Both the position numbers and the translations under genes were made by a program. Shown in pieces: positions 11,723 to 23,239 of a stretch of DNA of 64,000 nt (position 1 is the stretch's first letter; each line of letters opens with the position of its first letter). The stretch lies in contig NW_003101677.1 of assembly GCF_000003855.2 (NCBI RefSeq), forward strand, positions 1,058,392 through 1,122,391, in the 5' to 3' direction. Origin of the DNA: Blastomyces gilchristii SLH14081. Lineage: Eukaryota > Ascomycota > Eurotiomycetes > Onygenales > Ajellomycetaceae. The notes beneath the pieces were generated by a model. The model was not told the DNA's origin, ran no database searches, and saw nothing but the letters and a program-made list of their open reading frames with translations.

Positions 11723-12658
11723 GCAGATAAAGGAGTGCGGCCCAAGATTACTAATTGCTTACTAGTGTATGGCACACCGCCCTGAGGGGTTCTACCTAGG
11801 TAGCCTGCCTACTGTACTCCAGTTCCACATCCCCGGATGCTCACAAGAGGAAAAGGGGAGCATCTTATATTGTTGCGGCGACGGGGGTAACGCCATGCCA
11901 CAGCCGCGAGAGCCGCCAAACCGAATCGGGCCACGCCCGACCGACCTGAACGGGTGACGCTAGGCCGGATGTGGAGGGCGCCTAAAAATCTTCTCTGTAT
12001 ATTTACATTATCTCATCTTCTTTAATTATTGAATATTAACTGCTTTTTCTGAAAACAGTGTATAAATAACAGATTAAAAATCAAATATAATTTAAAATTA
12101 ATTATATTAATCAGAAGAAGTTTTTAATTAAGTTTATATTTTACATTAAGAGCGAAGCAATTGTAATTGAAGGTTTAAAAAAGAAGCACAAGCCGCACGC
12201 TAGACCCGATGCAGCTCCACCTGGAGGCTGATGAGACATCACGCCGACTGCGCCCCGGCCAGAGCAAGGAGACGTCGACATAAAATATATCCGTTCCCAC
12301 AATAAGCAATTCTGTCCAATTCGATATCAAACTTCGGAATATTGCATTGAATTCAATTGTGCTGTAAACGCTCTCAGGTACACTGGTCCTTTCATAACTT
12401 AAATTCTAACGCGTGTCATTGTATTCACCTTCCCAGTTTTTCATCCGTGTCCTCACGCAACCACGCCCCAACTTCTGCAACTAGCTTAAGCTGCAAACCG
12501 ACCTGCATATCTTCACATCAACACATCTACACATCAACACATCAACGAAAATAGCAGAGGAAAGGAAAGAAGAACGCACGGAGCTATCCACCTCAGTACG
12601 ATCTCTCTGTCTCTACCCCGGCAGGCCAACAAGGACTCATCCCCTCTTGATTGAAACA
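11723..12658. promoter_or_regulatory. AT-rich island and GNA1 promoter
   Basis: A GC-rich patch (about 11870-11980) is followed by very AT- and TpA-rich DNA (about 11990-12180), then another GC-rich patch (about 12185-12285) and the GNA1 leader. No coding signal is seen. The leader contains repeated ACATCAACACATC-like units near 12515-12550. Confidence 0.45.
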
Positions 12659-13414
12659 ATGGCCACCACTCAATCCTCCCAGCTGCCAACCACAACGACA
12701 ACAGCGGCCAATGGCACCAGCAATACCACCCACATCACCTCCCCAGCACCCATGCCCACGCCTCCAGCCTCCTCCTCCCACTCAACCGCAGACGACGACG
12801 ACAACACCCCCCTCTTCTGCCCCTCTTACATCTCCCCAGCAGTCCAAGAACAACTACCAGAAAACTACACAATCCGGCCCCTCCAGCGCTCAGACTACTT
12901 CTCCGGCTACCTCAACGTGCTCCGTGTCCTGACCACCGTCGGCGACTTCACCGTCGAGCAGTGGAACGAGCGGTATGACTGGATGGCGAAGCGGAACGGG
13001 GAGTATTTCCTGCTGGTCATCTGCGATGGGTCTGGGAGGGTGGTGAGCACCGGCAGTCTGATTGTTGAGCGCAAGTTTATTCATTCGCTAGGCATGGTGG
13101 GGCATGTGGAGGATATTGCAGTGGAGATGGGGCAGCAGGGGAAGAAGCTGGGCTTGAGGATGATTCAGGCGTTGGATTATGTGGCGCAGAAGGTTGGGTG
13201 TTATAAGGTGTGTTTATTTTTCCCCTTTCCCAGCTGGCATTTATTTTTACATTTTTGCATATCGTTTCCCGCTAAAATGTGAACCCCCTCACTAATTCTC
13301 TCATTCCTACAGAGTATCCTCGATTGCTCAGAAGCCAATGAAGGTTTCTATCTGAAGTGCGGCTTCAAGCGCGCCGGCCTCGAAATGGCCCATTACTATA
13401 ACCGACCTGAGTAG
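12659..13414 (+). CDS. GNA1: Glucosamine-6-phosphate N-acetyltransferase
   Basis: Two exons, 12659-13207 and 13313-13414, give 216 aa. It acetylates glucosamine-6-phosphate with acetyl-CoA, a step in UDP-GlcNAc synthesis that feeds chitin and glycoproteins. The C-terminal 160 residues are a single GNAT domain: RPLQRSDYFSGYL opens it, VVSTGSLIVERKFIH forms the central strands, and VEDIAVEMGQQGKKLG carries the acetyl-CoA loop. The second exon supplies SILDCSEANEGFYLKCGF and ends HYYNRPE, a conserved GNA1 C-terminus. The N-terminal 60 residues are a Thr/Ser/Pro-rich extension absent from the 159-aa yeast enzyme. The first ATG of the open frame is used. Donor GTGTGT and acceptor CTACAG join in phase 0. 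Confidence 0.94.
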
Positions 13415-15657
13415 AAAAATTAAAAGAAATTTTTCACGCCCCCTCTTTCCGAAAGAATATAATTAATAAATACACCCCGACTCATAACGCGCACATCACA
13501 AAACACCTCCCTCCCTCTTGCCGTTCCAATCCCTCCTCCAAGCCTCTCTTCCTCTGCCGCAATGGATCGGTCAAAATGGGGAAACTCTAATCGCAAAATC
13601 CACAAGACAAAAACCTTCGGCGTTTCTCGTCCCACAGCGCTCTCTCGTCCGGGAAGGGGAAAGAAGAAAAAAAAAAGGAAAAAAAAAAGAGAAGAAAAAC
13701 AGGCCTTACCCAACGAAACAGCGTAAGGAGTGGAAGGGGATCACCTATATTTATCACCGATTTTACTGGAGAAAGTTCATAAATATTTACTACCCCCGGT
13801 TTCCCGTCTCACTATGAACCCACCCAGCGGCGGAATATCAAAATGAAATAGTTCAGGGCGTGTATGATAATATACAGCACCACAATACACACACACACAG
13901 ACACACACACCGCAGCCAGCGTCCGTTAATAAGAACAGGCAGGTGTTGGATTGGCTGAGATTCTATTTTATTAGATTGGACTGGGCTGTGGATGGGTTGG
14001 GATGTAAGGGTTTTCCTTTTCCTTTTCCTTTTCCTTTCCTTTTTTTTTTTTTTTTTTCCAGTTTGGGTTTTGCGTGGTTTAGAAAGCGATCGACGTTTGT
14101 TTTGTTTTATATTACCTACTATATTTTATGTTTTAATTGGGAGGAAGGAAAGAAAGGCTTTCTCTTCTTTTTTTTTTTTTTTTTTTTGGTTTCTTGTCTT
14201 TTGGTTGCTAGATGTGGGACGGGAATGGCGACATTCCAAATGATACCTAGGATACATCATACATTATACACGTACTGTACTGTACATACATGCAGATATA
14301 CATAGATGGTATAGATGGTGTGCAAGTTTAATTCTTTTGATTTTTCCTCCTTCTCTCCCTTTTACTTTCTCTTGTTCAACGCCATGAGTATGCACGAAAA
14401 TGTAACTAGACGATCAAGGGGTAGTTAAGACCGGGATGGCAGATTGTCAGGGGCTTGCGCTGTCCCGCAAGTAAAAGCACCATTAACCTGCCGACCAAGC
14501 TGGGAACTGGAAGCTGGTAAGTTGGCCTTCACTCACAGTCGCGCACCTTATTAGTGTAATTTATATAAGAGATAAAAATAGAGTTAATGATGAAATTGAG
14601 GATGAAATTGAGTAATATCAGTATTAGTATCAGTAGTACTCAATCTATAAAAAATATAAAGAATATGGTAGAACAGACAGAGTAGTTTCAAAGTCTGAGT
14701 AATAGATAGAAATGAATATTCCTGCTCATGAAGACTTAAAATAGTATTGATAATAGCTGAAGAATGCTCTTTATGCAAATGTTCTTGATTTGAAAGACAT
14801 ATTTTAGCCCATAGGGTGGATGTTGAGTGGTTGAGAAATCAAGAAAGAAGAGAGATATATGAGAGGATGCTCAGCACCGAGCCCCTAGTATGCTGACTTC
14901 TTGGACACTACTGTACTCCGTACATACAAGTACATACTAGGAACGAGAACAGGAAGGAATTATCTAAAGCATAGTTTAATTAACTAACTATTGAATAATT
15001 TGCTAAGGGGGAGCATGCCAGGGGCCCAGTGGTATCCGCACAATATAGAGGAGCTCGATTTGCTGCGCCCCCTCTCGCCTTCTTTGCTGGCTTCCCTGGT
15101 CAGTTATAAGTTCGACAAAGGGAATCTAATCTACATTATTATATTTGACAGAGGTATGGTATGTAGTAAGCTTGATTCCGATCCAAGAGATCACTAACTG
15201 CATAGCTAGCTTCAAGGATGCTTTTATATGGTGGAAATCACATGAAAGGAGACGGAGCGGCCCGACAATATACATACACAGTACGGAGTATAGTTACATC
15301 TATATAGCTCTTGAGAGCCGAGAAGGAAGGGGGAAAATGAAGCATGCTAACTTTGCTGAGACGCTAGGGACAGGGACCTGGATCCCCACTACCCGAAACG
15401 CCTACACTAGGCCAACTACTCTGCCCTGCCGGATACAACGACAAGAAACTCCCAACGTTGTTGAATTGTTGTAGTTATGTAGCTGTTGTTTCAGGTGCTA
15501 GAACGAGCAAGGGTTTCTTTGAAAAGCTCGTTAAAAATCAGAAAAAATAAATGAATGAATGAAACGCAGCGCTTGCTAGCTTTCAGTTTTCTTGTTTTCT
15601 TTTTGTTAACTAATCAGAGTATAAATTCGCTCAAGACAAAATTAATCATATATACAG
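13415..15657. other. Intergenic region between convergent GNA1 and the 7TM gene
   Basis: About 2.2 kb with no supportable gene. It contains a (CA)n-like run near 13888-13910, a TTTTCC repeat and T tract at about 14011-14058, another T tract near 14169-14187, a GTAC-rich patch near 14270-14290, and exact copies of the TACGGAGTA nonamer at 14914 and 15282. Confidence 0.5.
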
Positions 15658-17461
15658 CTAAAACGATTCGTGGCTGCGTATGGCATTACGCCCAGCTCTC
15701 TTCTCAGTAACGTGAAACTCCGTAGAAACAACTATATCCTGTGGTTGTAGTTGTTGTTGCTGAGGCGCGGCCGTCGCCGCCTGCGGCCCCGCAGAAACTC
15801 TCAAATTCTGCAACTTTACATCCTGAAAAATCTGCTCCTCGCTCTCGGTGAGTGGTATGGTGCCGCTCGTTGTATGTTGGTTGTTAGAGCTAGCTTTTTG
15901 TCCACGACGTTTATTACTAGAAGACTTGTGGGAGTTGTTCTTATTATATCCATCGCCGCCGCCGATGGTTCGGAAGCTAGTTGGATGTTTGTATGGCGTG
16001 CGAGACGAGAAGATTGCGCTACCCAATAGCGGCTTGAGCCACATCCTGACAAGGGGGAGCATCATGGGGAGGTTTGTGGTGACGACTGAGACGAAGGCCT
16101 CTCGCGTACCCCATCTCCCAGCAAGCTCTGCGCCGTGGATGGGATCCTGTAAGTAAGGGTGAAGTTAGTTGAAAAAAAAAAAGAATCGATTGTCCTGACT
16201 TTGATCTAAAAATGGACATAGGGGCGGATCCGCTGCAGGATTGAGTCAACCTACCACTTCCACGAAGATAGTCTTCAAAGTAGCACAAACGAGGACAAAC
16301 ACTCCTGCACCGAGCACGATGGTGGCGCCAATCTTCTTTGCTAATTTTAGCCTTGTACCCCAAAGCATTGGAAGGGGTATCATAATGAGGTAGATATCGG
16401 TGAGCACGCTTGCGATGTATGTCACGAAGACAATTGGCCTGCTCACAGCACCCTGGCACCTGTCTAACGAGCAAAGACAGTGAGCAGGCGTCGGGGCAAC
16501 ACACAGAGGCAAGACGGAACAAAAGAGACAAAAAACAATAAGGGAACCTACTACCAGGATCTGGATTGATCTGCCAGTACTTAGAGACCGGGCGACATGC
16601 TGCATAAATTGTTATAACTGATGCGAGAAAAGTTGTAGCAACGAGCCCAATCCCGAACCAGATGCGAATGCTGAAATACCTGCTAAGGCCCTCCTGTCAA
16701 ACATTCATGCAATTAACATAAAAGGCTTCCGGTGAAAATTTACGGGGGCCAGACGAGGGTGCCGTTGTCCAAACAGACATACATACCATGAGCCGCGTGT
16801 AGAAAACAAGCATTGACATCTTGAGCATGCAAATCAAGAACGAGTAACAGGTCCAGCCTATCACTTGAATTTTAGAACCGAACACCCTAAGAGAGTTGAG
16901 GTCGCATAAATTAGCCATGGACTATGCGCTTCCCCATCTACCACAAGAGAGCGTGTACCTGAGTCGGTATTCCTCAGAGTCCGGATCCAGAGCAGCTCGC
17001 GCGGCATCTGTCATACCATTGTTGGCAAGACCCTGGCCATGATTGACGGCGAAGAATGCCAGCGTGAACTGGGCAGAGTATAATAACTGTAGAAGTTTGA
17101 GGGTTTGGGTCAGCAATGGTAAGGGCGATGAAGGTTTTGTTCTGAGGGAAGGATAAATGGCACCCAGGAGTCTCCCAAGGGAACGGCGTACTATGGCAAA
17201 CCAGATGAGGTAGTCATCTACCCGAAGGTCTCTGAAACCTACGGCGTTCACTCGAGCATATGACCTGAGAGCAGTTATGAGGACGCCGAATCCATACTGT
17301 GTCCATAGCTCAACATTGAATTCGCGAACGGTCGCTGCTACAGCCGTTGCGGCTGCCGCTTCGGAGTCGGACATTAGATTAAAAGAGGAAAGACGATGAT
17401 CGGGTTGGTAGAGTGAGTCAAGACCCGTCGGGTAGCGCGAGGCGATTGTACGACGATTCAT
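15658..17461 (-). CDS. Fungal rhodopsin-like integral membrane protein (7TM, plasma membrane)
   Basis: Six exons: 17461 (or 17374)-17192, 17086-16959, 16886-16787, 16693-16555, 16463-16255 and 16146-15658. This gives 444 aa, or 415 aa from the second ATG. It belongs to the large fungus-specific family annotated as rhodopsin domain-containing integral membrane proteins, whose function is generally unknown. Typical family blocks appear in order: the N-terminal helix (YGFGVLITALRSYAR), ADDY-like VDDYLIWFA, WTCYSFLICMLKMSMLVFY, IRIWFGIGLVATTFLASV, the CRPVSKYW loop, a helix reading VTYIASVLTDIYLIMIPLPM, and the signature REAFVSVVTTNLPMMLP with FRTIGGG. The last 110 residues are a Gln/Ser-rich cytoplasmic tail. 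All five junctions restore family motifs in phase. Intron 1 (105 nt) has no stop. The start is uncertain: scanning favours 17461, while family length favours 17374. Confidence 0.82.
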
Positions 17462-18671
17462 GAACGAGTGCGGTGTACTGCTTATTATACCTCTGTGTGT
17501 TTATGTGCATGTTGATTCCATTAAACAGGGTCCAATCCACTGAGAGAAATATACCCAGACAATTCACAAGGTCCAAATTTTGCAGCGGCTGGGTTTCCTC
17601 TCTCTACCCCGGGGAGAAGTGACCCCTGGTGTAGTGGTGCTGGAGTACGAGGAATCGCGGAGAGGAGAGAGGAGGCGTGTTCCAGAAGTCCCAGTGGCTG
17701 TCCGAGAAAGTTACGCCGGAAAGATTCTGCAAAAGCAGCCATTATTCAGATGGCGACCGGCACTCCGAGATACACTTGAGTAGAGGCAATCGGTGGTGAA
17801 TTTTTTAGGAGTGCCCGTCGCTTAGCCATTTCAGTCATGGCATATTTGACGAGCCCTCAACACGAGCCAGGAAATTTTACTTGACAACATGGCATGGTAT
17901 GTTAGTATCTTTTCAGTAGGCTAGCCTAAGTTCCGGACTCTATATTCGTAGATGTTCATAGGCCAAAGTTATGATTTTATCATACTTGCTGAATAGCATG
18001 GGTCGCTTAACGCGTGCTGAACGACCTGCCGTAAAAGGTGCAGAGTAAGGTGATCGTAAGGCGATCGATCAATCCATCATCCCTCAAGTGGGCTATGAAC
18101 GGATCAACTTGGCGCCTCCCGTAGCTGCAACCCTCACGCCAACAAGGAGTTAGTTGCAGCCTCCCTGCCGTGGATTTCCCGGGGAATGTGTTCTAGGCGC
18201 AAGGCCCGGACACTAGCCGCAACCTTGACAAGCTCTAAACGGAACAGCAACTTCCTGGGTTCATGCAACAGCCAGCAAGGGTTGCAAGCGAACATATGCA
18301 ACTCTTCACAATCGGATGCACAGCGAAGAAAGGACTGAGCAATTTTCTTCTCCTGAGCAGAAGATGAAACATTTTAGGTTCGGCTAGCCGAAGATTCCTG
18401 TACGGAGAATGAGTTATCCCATGCTAAGAAAATAGGTTGTCAGGGATGGGAAACACTCTCAACGAATGGCAGAGAAGCGACAGGCTGCAATTTCCCGCCT
18501 TTTCTTTTTAAAGAAAATTGAGAGGGTGGAATTCTCTCTTCACATTATGCACAGGGGGTAGCTCAGTCACTCGCTGTTGTTGTTACTGTTACTGCTGCTG
18601 CTGCTGTTGTTATCGTTCCTTGTCATTTCGCGCGCTCTCGAGATATCTATAGATACTTAGATACCCCATAG
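17462..18671. promoter_or_regulatory. Divergent promoter region, 7TM gene and FAD oxidase
   Basis: About 1.2 kb with no gene. Just before the oxidase ATG lies a CTG/TTG trinucleotide-rich stretch (about 18569-18612). Confidence 0.5.
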
Positions 18672-20419
18672 ATGTTTCGACTCAAGCTTCCACTTGCGGC
18701 GCTTGTCGCATGGACAACTGCGGTAGCAAGCCAGGGCAACCCTTTCTCCAGCATTGACGCTCGTGGCAGAGTGGATTTCACTGAACTCGGGCGCACACTC
18801 TCGTCCACCGCCGAGATCTACCGACCAGGGTCGGACGAGTTCGACGCCGCAGTGGCACGATGGTCCAATCTGGCAGTGCCCGTGGCAAACGTTGTTGTTG
18901 TTCCCGGCACCGAAGATGATGTTGTCAAGACGGTAAGCAGCAATTTCTCTTCATTTTCAATCAAAAAAGGTGTCTGCGATGAAAGGATGTGACAGCTTAC
19001 TCCTCGTCGTCTCTCTGCGGCTCAGGTCAAGTTTGCAAACTGCAAACGCCTGCCCTTCCTCGCGGTAAATGGCCGTCATGGGGCAACCACCACTCTCAAA
19101 AAGATGACCCATGGCATCGAGATCTATCTGAAGAAGTTGAACAGGATCAAAATAGCCGGTGATGGGAAAACGGTCACAATTGGCGGCGGAACTCAGTCCA
19201 AGAAGGTCACGGACACGTTGTGGGCGGCTGGAAAACAAGCAGGTCAGTAGCTATCGATCAATTCCGCATATGACTGACTGTCCTATATACAACAACGGTC
19301 CTGATAGCTAAGCTCCGATTGCAGTGACTGGAACCTGTGAATGTGTCAGCTACCTGGGTCCCGCCCTGGGAGGTGGCCACGGATGGCTCCAAGGCCATCA
19401 TGGTCTCATTGGGGACCAGTTCGTTTCTATGAGAGTCGTCAAGGGCGACGGCAGCTTGGTCACCGTGGACAAGAATTCCGATGTCTTCTGGGCGATGAAC
19501 GGAGCCGGCCACAACTTTGGCATTGTCACCTCTGTGGTTTCCAAAATCTACGATATCAAGCACCGCAATTATGCGCTGGAGACTATCATCTTTAGCGGCG
19601 ATAAGGTCGAGGCGGTTTATGAGCTTGCCAACGAGATGTGGCTGACAAACGGGACCATGCCCGTTCATCTTGTCAACTGGTCTTACTGGTTTTTCGATCC
19701 TACAATTGACCCGAATAAGGTGCGTGTGCCCCAAATGCCAATTTGGGGTCTGTCATAACAAATCTAATCAACTTCGATAGCCGGTCGTCGTCATGTATCT
19801 CATCCAGGAAGGGGTAGACACCGTCAACCCAGCATATACTAAGCCTTTCCATGACCTGGGGCCAATCTCCAAAGAGTCCACTCCAGGAACTTATCTTGAC
19901 CTGGCTAGGTGGACAGGCATCTCACTCTCCGACACGCCCTGCCAGATAACCGGAAACGCCAACCCGCGCTTCCCCATCTATCTCAAATCATACAACCCCT
20001 CCGCGCAGCGACGGGTATACGATCTGTTCGTCGAGGCCACCACCAGCCCCGGCACCCCCTTCAGCAACTCACTCTTCATGTTTGAAGGGTATGCGATGCA
20101 GGCCGTAAGAGCGATCCCGGATGGTTCCTCGGCCTTTGCCTACCGCTCCCAGAACCTGCTCGCCGCACCGCTCCTCACCTACACGCCGAACGGAAAACAA
20201 CTGGATGACCGAGCGATGAAACTCGGCAACAAGATTCGCCAGATCCTCCACGAGGGAAGTGGCCAAAGTAGCTTGAATGCGTATGTTAACTACGCCTATG
20301 GCGACGAGACGCCTAAGGATTGGTATGGGGCGGATAAATGGCGGCAGAACCGCTTGAAATCTTTGAAACGGGCTTTCGACCCTAGAGGCATGTTTAGCTT
20401 TTATGGTCCAATTGCGTAA
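18672..20419 (+). CDS. Secreted FAD-linked oxidoreductase (berberine-bridge-enzyme/6-hydroxynicotine-oxidase type)
   Basis: Four exons, 18672-18932, 19026-19242, 19325-19719 and 19781-20419, give 503 aa. The first 20 residues (MFRLKLPLAALVAWTTAVAS) form a signal peptide, so the enzyme is secreted or vacuolar. The body is a PCMH-type FAD domain: VNGRHGATTT with His105, then IGGGTQ, then TGTCECVSYLGPALGGGHG. In relatives a His and a Cys at these two places bind FAD covalently; H105 and C164 or C166 are candidates. DVFWAMNGAGHNFGIVTS is the usual second FAD block. The C-terminus carries the BBE module (NAYVNYAYGDETPKDWYG) and ends near FDPRGMFSFYGPIA. Such enzymes oxidise sugars, alcohols or alkaloid-like compounds to make H2O2; the substrate cannot be told from sequence. 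It lies divergent from the 7TM gene. Confidence 0.9.
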
Positions 20420-20885
20420 ATTAAGTGTAGAAAGGAGGTTAACTGATATTCTGTATATATATAAACTATCCTCCTTGCTTTCTACAATATAAATCTCCTG
20501 TTACAAGGATCGCGCATGGGGGCCTAGACTTACTTAAGTAGCTCTGGATCTGTTGGGGGTCCCGGGTTGATCGGCCCTTCTACCAGCAGTGCGCTGGTGG
20601 TGACTGAGCTCTTTTGCCCCAGTAGCCTACAGGATCTCACTCGGACCCATCAGTTATTTCCTTGAGTATAGCTCTTCTTGACAAGATGAGATCATTGTCT
20701 TGCAGCTAAGCCTAGCTAAAAGCTCCCCGATTGTGACCATCAATGATGAACGTGCTCGCAATGGTGACATACTGCGTATGGAATCTCCAATCGCTATTGA
20801 ATTACATGCGCCCCTAATATACGGTGAATACGTTTTCAAATTCTAGAATTTTGGTCGTTTCTCGTTAAGGGCGGTACGAAATTTT
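20420..20885. other. Convergent 3' flanks of FAD oxidase and HIS6
   Basis: About 470 bp with no gene. AT-rich TATATATATA sequence directly after the oxidase stop probably holds polyadenylation signals. Confidence 0.5.
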
Positions 20886-21889
20886 CTAGCTTCCATTCGC
20901 CTTGTTCCACTCCACGCATTCCGAAAAAGTAACCCCAGAGCCGCCAAATATATCTAGAGCGCTCCCAATCGTCAAGTCCACTTTACCTCCACTACTTGAC
21001 TTGACACGGTCGAGGTCTCCCAGATTCCTTCCGCCACCGGCATAAGTTACTGGGATGGTGCACCATTCGGCCAATTTTGACACCAGCGCCTCGTCAATTC
21101 CTTGCTGCAGGCCCTCCACATCCGCAGCATGAATGAGGAATTCGGAGCAGTATGGTTCGAGCATTGCGATGGTCTCTGCAAATCGAGTCAGTAAATACCG
21201 CGACAGGAGTTCCTCTATATATATTTAGATGGAAAAATATATATACCTTGCGTGATCTCCATTTCCGTTATCTTCTGCCACTTATTCATGGCAACGAACC
21301 AAGAGTCTCCCTTCTTCCGACAACTCAAGTCTAGTACCAACTTAGACTTGTCATTCCCAAGTGCGGAGAGTATCGTCTGTAATCGATCAAGAGAGAACCG
21401 CCCCTCGGGAAACAGGTAGGATGTAATAACCACCTACTACTCATTTGCAGGGTATGAGCCACTTTGCACGAGCAAACTTGGTGATAGAAAAACAAACAAT
21501 AGTGGGTAAAATATAACATTTAATCATGAAAACACCGAATGCACAAAATTAAATTCAAAGCACAGGAAAGTAGATAAACTAACACAGACCTTCTCGGCGC
21601 CAGCTTCTATCCAATATTGTGCATTCTTGTCATTAATGCCGCCGGCGACTTGCAACCCCCCAGGCCAGGCGGCCAGCGCTTCCCTTGCGGCCTCTTCATT
21701 GCCTCCTCCAAGCATCACAACATGTCCGCCCGCCAAGCCATGTTCCTTGTAGAGCTTCGCGAAATATCCGGCCGGGTGGGAGGATATGTAGTTCGTCTTC
21801 AATTCCCCCGGTGTGGAGGTCAACGTACCGCCAACGATCTGCTTGACCTGGCCCGCATGCAAATCAATACATGGGCGAAAACGGGTCAT
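20886..21889 (-). CDS. HIS6: 5-ProFAR isomerase (histidine biosynthesis, HisA type)
   Basis: Three exons, 21889-21590, 21433-21247 and 21175-20886, give 258 aa, close to the 261 aa of yeast His6. It isomerises ProFAR to PRFAR, the fourth step of histidine synthesis, in the cytosol. It is a TIM barrel with [10 protein letters not shown] at the N-terminus, where Asp9 is the expected catalytic base, and a second expected catalytic Asp at about 135 (KLVLDLSCR). [19 protein letters not shown] and [16 protein letters not shown] are the two phosphate-binding half-barrel ends. Exon 2 begins on the second of two adjacent TAG acceptors (21434), which gives [13 protein letters not shown] in frame. The frame continues upstream without an ATG, so 21889 is the start. 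Confidence 0.95.
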
Positions 21890-22169
21890 TCTCTTCTTTA
21901 TCTTTTCTTCCAGATAGATCAATTCCGCAAATTCGTTCAATCCGTCGCAGGAGTGTTATATGTAACTTGTCGCGGAGTTGAAACTTTCCGCTGATCGAAT
22001 TATAAAGCACGTGACTTAAACTTACCCGCACGATGACACAAATGAGTTTAACTTATGTCTTGCGCAAAATATTTGCAGATTTCGTCCCGGACTATTTTTC
22101 ATACAACTCCGATTACTTACTTTCAATCGACACCACGAGTCAGGCCCGAATTGGTGGGAATACATTACA
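21890..22169. promoter_or_regulatory. Shared HIS6/FAF1 divergent promoter
   Basis: Only 280 bp separate the two ATGs. It contains a CACGTGA E-box-like element near 22009 and, at 22136-22142, CGAGTCA, which is one base from the Gcn4/CpcA consensus TGASTCA. Cross-pathway control of a histidine gene is expected from established biology; binding here is inference. Confidence 0.4.
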
Positions 22170-23239
22170 ATGCTGGGTAAAAGGAAGCGGGACGTCGTCA
22201 TCGTGACGAGACAAATACGTGACGACGAGGACAGCGACCTCCAAAACCTATCTCCGTCGGCTGAGGAAAAACAAGATATTCTCCGCAAGCTCTTCGAGGC
22301 TAGATTTGGCCCAGTAGAAGCACTTGTGAAACCGATATATACTACTCCCGAGGAGCCCTCACATTCTTCTTCGGCAGAGGCAGACGACGACGATGATGAG
22401 TGGGAAGGCCTTTCAGACGAAGGTGATAGTGATATTGCGGGCGAGAAGCACCGATCTGCGGAGGTAGTTGAGCACACGACTTCATGGAACTCAACGAAAG
22501 ATATTTTAGCTAAACAGGCCCGGAAAGCGTTTATGGTGGGTTTTTCTTTACTATAGTCTCATTCCGTTCAAGAAGAATTTTTACCCTTGTCTCCATGGGC
22601 AAAAAATCCGATAGGAGATAAAAGTAAGACAGGTTCTAATATATATTCCTACAGACCTCAAAACCCCCATCCTCCTCTCAAGCAGCAAGGAACTCAACAA
22701 CAAAAACAAAGACATTGGGAGCGGCAGGCGCTACCACCGAAGATCAAGCCATGGATGCTGAAAACCTGAAAAACGACCTCGCGCTTCAGAGACTTCTAAA
22801 GGAGTCGCATCTACTCGATAGCGCTGATGACCTTAACCCAACCGGCGCCAAACGGCACCGCGCCATCGATCTCCGCATGCAATCTGCTGGAGCTAAATCA
22901 TCAATATTCTCGCAGACGAAAATGCCGATGTCGCACCGCAAAGGGATTATTGGGAAGGCGAGCAAGAAGGAAGAAGCGCGGCGGAGAGAAGCGAAGGAGA
23001 ATGGGATTATCCTTGAGAAGCCTTCGTTTTCTACAGTTGGTAAAAAACAAAGTGGCAGCGGTGGGGGCAGTGCTATGCGCAGAGAGAGGGGCATTGGGGG
23101 CCCTTCTATTGGGAAATTTACTGGGGGCACGCTACGGCTTAGCAAGAAGGATATTTCCGATATACAAGGGCCCGGAAAGGGGGGAAGAGGTAGAGGTGGA
23201 GGCGGAGGAAGGGGAAGAGGAAGAGGGAAACGTACTTGA
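22170..23239 (+). CDS. FAF1: FAF1-family 40S ribosome assembly factor
   Basis: Two exons, 22170-22535 and 22655-23239, give 316 aa. Yeast Faf1 is a nucleolar protein needed for early pre-rRNA cleavages on the way to 18S rRNA. The start MLGKRKRD and the C-terminal block KRHRAIDLRMQSAGAKS, then KMPMSHRKGIIGKASKKEE and KENGIILEK, are the family's conserved parts. Between them lies an acidic stretch (EADDDDDEWEGLSDEGD). The tail is an RG/RGG-like run, often seen in nucleolar RNA-binding proteins. Donor GTGGGT at 22536 and acceptor CTACAG at 22654 join in phase 0. It is divergent from HIS6. Confidence 0.85.

Noticed and set aside
11990..12180. AT-rich island as a centromere or replication origin
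   Set aside because: At under 200 bp and without further evidence, composition alone does not support either function.
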